Source: Desulfovibrionales bacterium GWA2_65_9
Lineage (GTDB): Bacteria; Desulfobacterota; Desulfovibrionia; Desulfovibrionales; Desulfovibrionaceae
Direction of reading: 5' to 3'
Assembly: GCA_001799475.1 (NCBI GenBank)
Contig: MGTN01000015.1
Span: 36,064 to 43,576 of the forward strand
DNA length: 7,513 nucleotides
The number at the start of each line of letters is the position of its first letter. The stretch's first letter is position 1. A model generated the notes under the pieces. The model was not told the origin of the DNA. It saw only the letters and a list, made by a program, of their open reading frames with translations, and ran no database searches. The position numbers and the translations under genes are program-made. Positions 5,584 through 7,513 of the stretch are shown piece after piece.

Positions 5584-6262
5584 CGCCCCCCGCACCGCTT
5601 CCCCGCTTATTGTCACCCTGGACGGACCAGCCGGCGTGGGCAAAAGCTCCATCGCCTCGCGCCTGGCCGGAGAGCTGGGCATCGCCTTTTTGGACACCGG
5701 GGCCATGTTCCGCGCCGCCGCCTACACCCTGGGCGAGGGCGCCTGGGACTGGACCCAGGGCATCTTGCAGCAGAAGCTGGGCGACTTCGAGTTCTCCCTG
5801 CGCGGCAGCGGCAAGGACACCGAGCTCTTGCTCAACGGCCAGCCCCTGCCCGGCGACATCCGCACCGAGCAGACGGGCCTGTGGGCCTCGCAGCTGGCCG
5901 TGGTGCCCTCGGTGCGCGCCTACATGAAGATGGCCCAGATCTTCCTCGGCCAGACCACCTCGCTGGTGGCCGAGGGCCGCGACATGGGCAGCGTGGTCTT
6001 CCCCGGCGCGCAGTTCAAGTTCTTCCTCGACGCCGAGCCCGAGGAGCGCGCCCGCAGGCGCTGCCGCCAGCTTGAAGCCCAGGGCAAGCCCGCCCCCCTG
6101 GCCGAGACCCTGGCCGCCATCACCCAGCGCGACCACCAGGACCGCACCCGCAGCATCGCGCCCATGAAGCCGGCCGAGGGCGCGGTGGTGGTGGACACCA
6201 CGCACATCACGGAGAATGAGGTCCTGGAGAAGGTGCTCGCCGTGGTCTGCGGCCAGAGGTAG
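5576..6262 (+). CDS. cmk: Cytidylate kinase (CMP/dCMP kinase)
   Basis: This enzyme of 228 aa transfers phosphate from ATP to CMP or dCMP, supplying CDP and dCDP for RNA, DNA and phospholipid synthesis in the cytoplasm. The P-loop GPAGVGKSS is at residues 17-25, followed by FLDTGAMFRAAA (family form YLDTGAMYR) for nucleotide binding. EGRDMGSVVFPGA begins at residue 133, and the lid and C-terminal motif QRDHQDRTRSIAPMKPAEGA, leading to VVVDTT, is the usual RD--DR-R--APL-PA pattern. The length is typical. Its ATG lies inside the end of hisC (overlap 5576-5583), and its ribosome binding site GAGGAG (5563-5568) is within hisC coding sequence, which points to translational coupling. A long palindromic element starts at its stop codon. 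Confidence 0.95.
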   Translation: MPSAPRTASPLIVTLDGPAGVGKSSIASRLAGELGIAFLDTGAMFRAAAYTLGEGAWDWTQGILQQKLGDFEFSLRGSGKDTELLLNGQPLPGDIRTEQTGLWASQLAVVPSVRAYMKMAQIFLGQTTSLVAEGRDMGSVVFPGAQFKFFLDAEPEERARRRCRQLEAQGKPAPLAETLAAITQRDHQDRTRSIAPMKPAEGAVVVDTTHITENEVLEKVLAVVCGQR

Positions 6263-6409
6263 GGCCTGTTTCTAAAAGTGTCTTTTGCCCCCTGGGCATC
6301 GTCATGAGGCGATTTTGGGTCAGGGCTGTACAGTAAGAGTACTATCCCCGGCCCAAAACCGCCTCTTTCCTCGCCAGGGAACCAAAAGCCATCTTTTGGA
6401 AACAGGCCC
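6262..6409. repeat. Long imperfect palindromic element behind cmk
   Basis: Two arms of about 65-70 bases (6262-6331 and 6339-6409) are largely reverse complementary around the short loop 6332-6338. The outer 17 bases (GGGCCTGTTTCTAAAAG) match the opposite arm at 16 positions. Further in, CTTTTG, CCCTGG, GAGGCG, TTTTGGG and GTAC all have partners, interrupted by an internal loop of about 10 against 8 bases and single mismatches. It begins on the last base of the cmk stop codon. It has no T tract at its end and no evident ORF. It may be a MITE-like or REP-like dispersed element or a structured 3' UTR. The separate terminator at 6436-6484 makes a simple terminator role unlikely. DNA between 6410 and 6435 is plain C/G-rich sequence. 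Confidence 0.8.
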
Positions 6410-6435
6410 AAGCCCCCGCCCCCGCGCGCGCGACG

Positions 6436-6484
6436 AAAAACGCCCGCCCCGGCCACCCAATGCATTGGGCCGGAGCGGGCGTTT
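6436..6484 (-). terminator. Rho-independent terminator of cobT
   Basis: AAACGCCCGC (6438-6447) pairs perfectly with GCGGGCGTTT (6475-6484). The stem continues inward through CCGG/CCGG and the 14-base palindrome CCCAATGCATTGGG. On the minus strand the hairpin runs into TTTTT (complement of 6436-6440), as expected for a terminator of the minus-strand cobT, whose stop is 22 bp away. On the plus strand the tail is GTTTCGCATT, so it may also weakly end the cmk transcript. Confidence 0.85.
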
Positions 6485-6506
6485 CGCATTCTCAGGGCTG
6501 GCGCGG

Positions 6507-7513
6507 TTATTCCGGCGCCGTGCTGACCCCGGCCGAGGCAAAGGAGGCCATGTCGTTGTAGATGGCCGCGGCCGAGCGCAGCAGGAACATGGCGATGGCC
6601 GCGCCGGTGCCCTCGCCCAGGCGCAGGCCCAGGTTGAGCAGCGGGGCCTTGCCCATCTTCTCCACGGCCAGCTTGTGGCCCGGCTCGGCCGAGACGTGGG
6701 CCAGCACCGTATAGTCCGCCGTGGCCGGACACAGCTTCCAGGCCGCCACGCAGGCCGCCGTGGAGATGAAGCCGTCCACGCAGATGAGCTGGCGGTTCCT
6801 GGCCCCGCCCAGGATCAGCCCCGCCAGGCAGGCGATCTCATAGCCGCCCAGGGCCGCCAGGATGGCCAGCGCCCCGTCTGGACCGGAGGCGGAGGAGACT
6901 GCGGCGGCGTTGGCCGCCAGCCCGCGCTTGATGACCTCGACCTTGTGGCTGACCCCCGCCTTGTCCAGGCCCGTGCCCGGGCCGGTCATGCTGGCCGGGT
7001 CCAGGCCCAGGTAGGCGCAGTAGAGCGCGGTGGAGGGCGTGGTGTTGCCGATGCCCATGTCGCCGGTGCCCAGCACGCGCACCCCGTCTTTGTTCGCGCG
7101 GTCGGCCAGATCCACGCCGAGCATGAGGGCTTGGATGCACTGCGCGCGGGTCATGGCCGGGCCAACGGCCAGGTTGGCCGTGCCCTCGGCCACCTTGCCC
7201 TGGATCAGGTTCGGGTGCGCGTCAAAGGCGCCGCCCAGGCAGCCCGCATCGACCACGAAGAGCTCGGCCCCGCTCGTGCGCGCCAGGGCGTTGATGCCTG
7301 CGCCGCCGCCCACGAAATTGAGCACCATCTGGCGCGTGACCTCCTGCGGGAACAGGCTCACGCCCTCGGCCACCACGCCGTGGTCGCCAGCCACGGTGTA
7401 CACGCGGCAGGGGTCGGCCTGGGGCTGGCCGCCGCCCTGGACCATGTACAGTTGCAGGGCCAGTTCCTCCAGGCGGCCGAGGCTGCCCTGGGGCTTGGTC
7501 AGGTTGTCCAGGT
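6507..7513 (-). CDS. cobT: Nicotinate-nucleotide:dimethylbenzimidazole phosphoribosyltransferase, 5' end outside window
   Basis: CobT makes alpha-ribazole phosphate from nicotinate mononucleotide and dimethylbenzimidazole (or another base), the activated lower ligand for cobalamin assembly. 334 residues are visible; the family is about 350 long, so only roughly the first 10-20 are missing. The frame continues through an internal Met codon at 7445 to the right edge, where it reads LDNLTKPQGSLGRLEELALQ, the conserved CobT N-terminus. Other family motifs are VYTVAGDHGVVAEGVSLFPQ, NFVGGGAGINALA, GTGDMGIGNTTPSTAL, CVDGFISTAA, LAHVSAEPGHK and RLGEGTGAAIAM; the Glu of the last (codon 6612-6614) corresponds to the catalytic Glu of Salmonella CobT. 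The gene is convergent with cmk, stops with TAA at 6507-6509, and has its own terminator. Its operon partners, if any, are beyond the window. Confidence 0.97.
   Translation of the reverse strand, partial: LDNLTKPQGSLGRLEELALQLYMVQGGGQPQADPCRVYTVAGDHGVVAEGVSLFPQEVTRQMVLNFVGGGAGINALARTSGAELFVVDAGCLGGAFDAHPNLIQGKVAEGTANLAVGPAMTRAQCIQALMLGVDLADRANKDGVRVLGTGDMGIGNTTPSTALYCAYLGLDPASMTGPGTGLDKAGVSHKVEVIKRGLAANAAAVSSASGPDGALAILAALGGYEIACLAGLILGGARNRQLICVDGFISTAACVAAWKLCPATADYTVLAHVSAEPGHKLAVEKMGKAPLLNLGLRLGEGTGAAIAMFLLRSAAAIYNDMASFASAGVSTAPE

Noticed and set aside
6507..7445. cobT starting at the ATG at 7445
   Set aside because: The frame continues to the right edge with the conserved LTKPQGSLGRLE motif of the CobT N-terminus, so this Met is internal and the gene is simply cut by the window.
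1..7513. CRISPR arrays, tRNA or rRNA genes, toxin-antitoxin pairs, phage genes
   Set aside because: No regularly spaced direct repeats, RNA gene signatures or phage-type coding sequences were seen on either strand.

Overview
The window is GC-rich bacterial DNA with codons that mostly end in G or C. A Cache/HAMP/PAS chemoreceptor, a sigma-54-type promoter, and cobalamin, histidine and nucleotide housekeeping genes together suggest a sulfate-reducing deltaproteobacterium of the Desulfovibrio type (Desulfobacterota). This assignment is inferred from gene content and style, not from a marker gene.

Layout, left to right. Positions 1-308 are visibly less GC-rich, with no recognisable gene (one doubtful minus-strand ORF). 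Positions 309-2624 (+) encode a complete 771-aa methyl-accepting chemotaxis protein with a periplasmic double-Cache sensor, HAMP, a cytoplasmic PAS domain and the signalling hairpin. Directly behind its stop lies a frameshifted C-terminal remnant of an IS481-type transposase (2634-2853, -), then two hairpins that end transcription of the next gene. Positions 2999-3496 (-) encode a 165-aa protein of unknown function, preceded at the correct distance by a near-consensus sigma-54 promoter (3530-3545). The 338-bp divergent intergenic region (3497-3834) also holds a striking 24-bp-arm inverted repeat (3615-3680) and a CRP/FNR-like dyad (3756-3771). Positions 3835-4278 (+) encode a universal stress protein with an intact ATP-binding motif. 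After a 204-bp gap containing a strong hairpin come hisC (4483-5583, +) and cmk (5576-6262, +), which overlap by 8 bp and look translationally coupled. Between cmk and the convergent cobT lie a 148-bp imperfect palindromic element (6262-6409) and a clear terminator (6436-6484) serving cobT. The minus-strand cobT (from 6507) runs off the right edge and lacks only its extreme N-terminus.

The genes do not form one pathway. The receptor feeds the chemotaxis phosphorelay. The sigma-54-driven small protein may belong to a motility or stress regulon. hisC and cmk form a short housekeeping operon (histidine synthesis and CMP/dCMP phosphorylation). cobT acts in assembly of the lower ligand of cobalamin. 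I see no large undescribed system. The items most worth a second look are non-coding: the sigma-54 promoter with its paired upstream dyads spaced about three helical turns apart, and the long palindromic element behind cmk.
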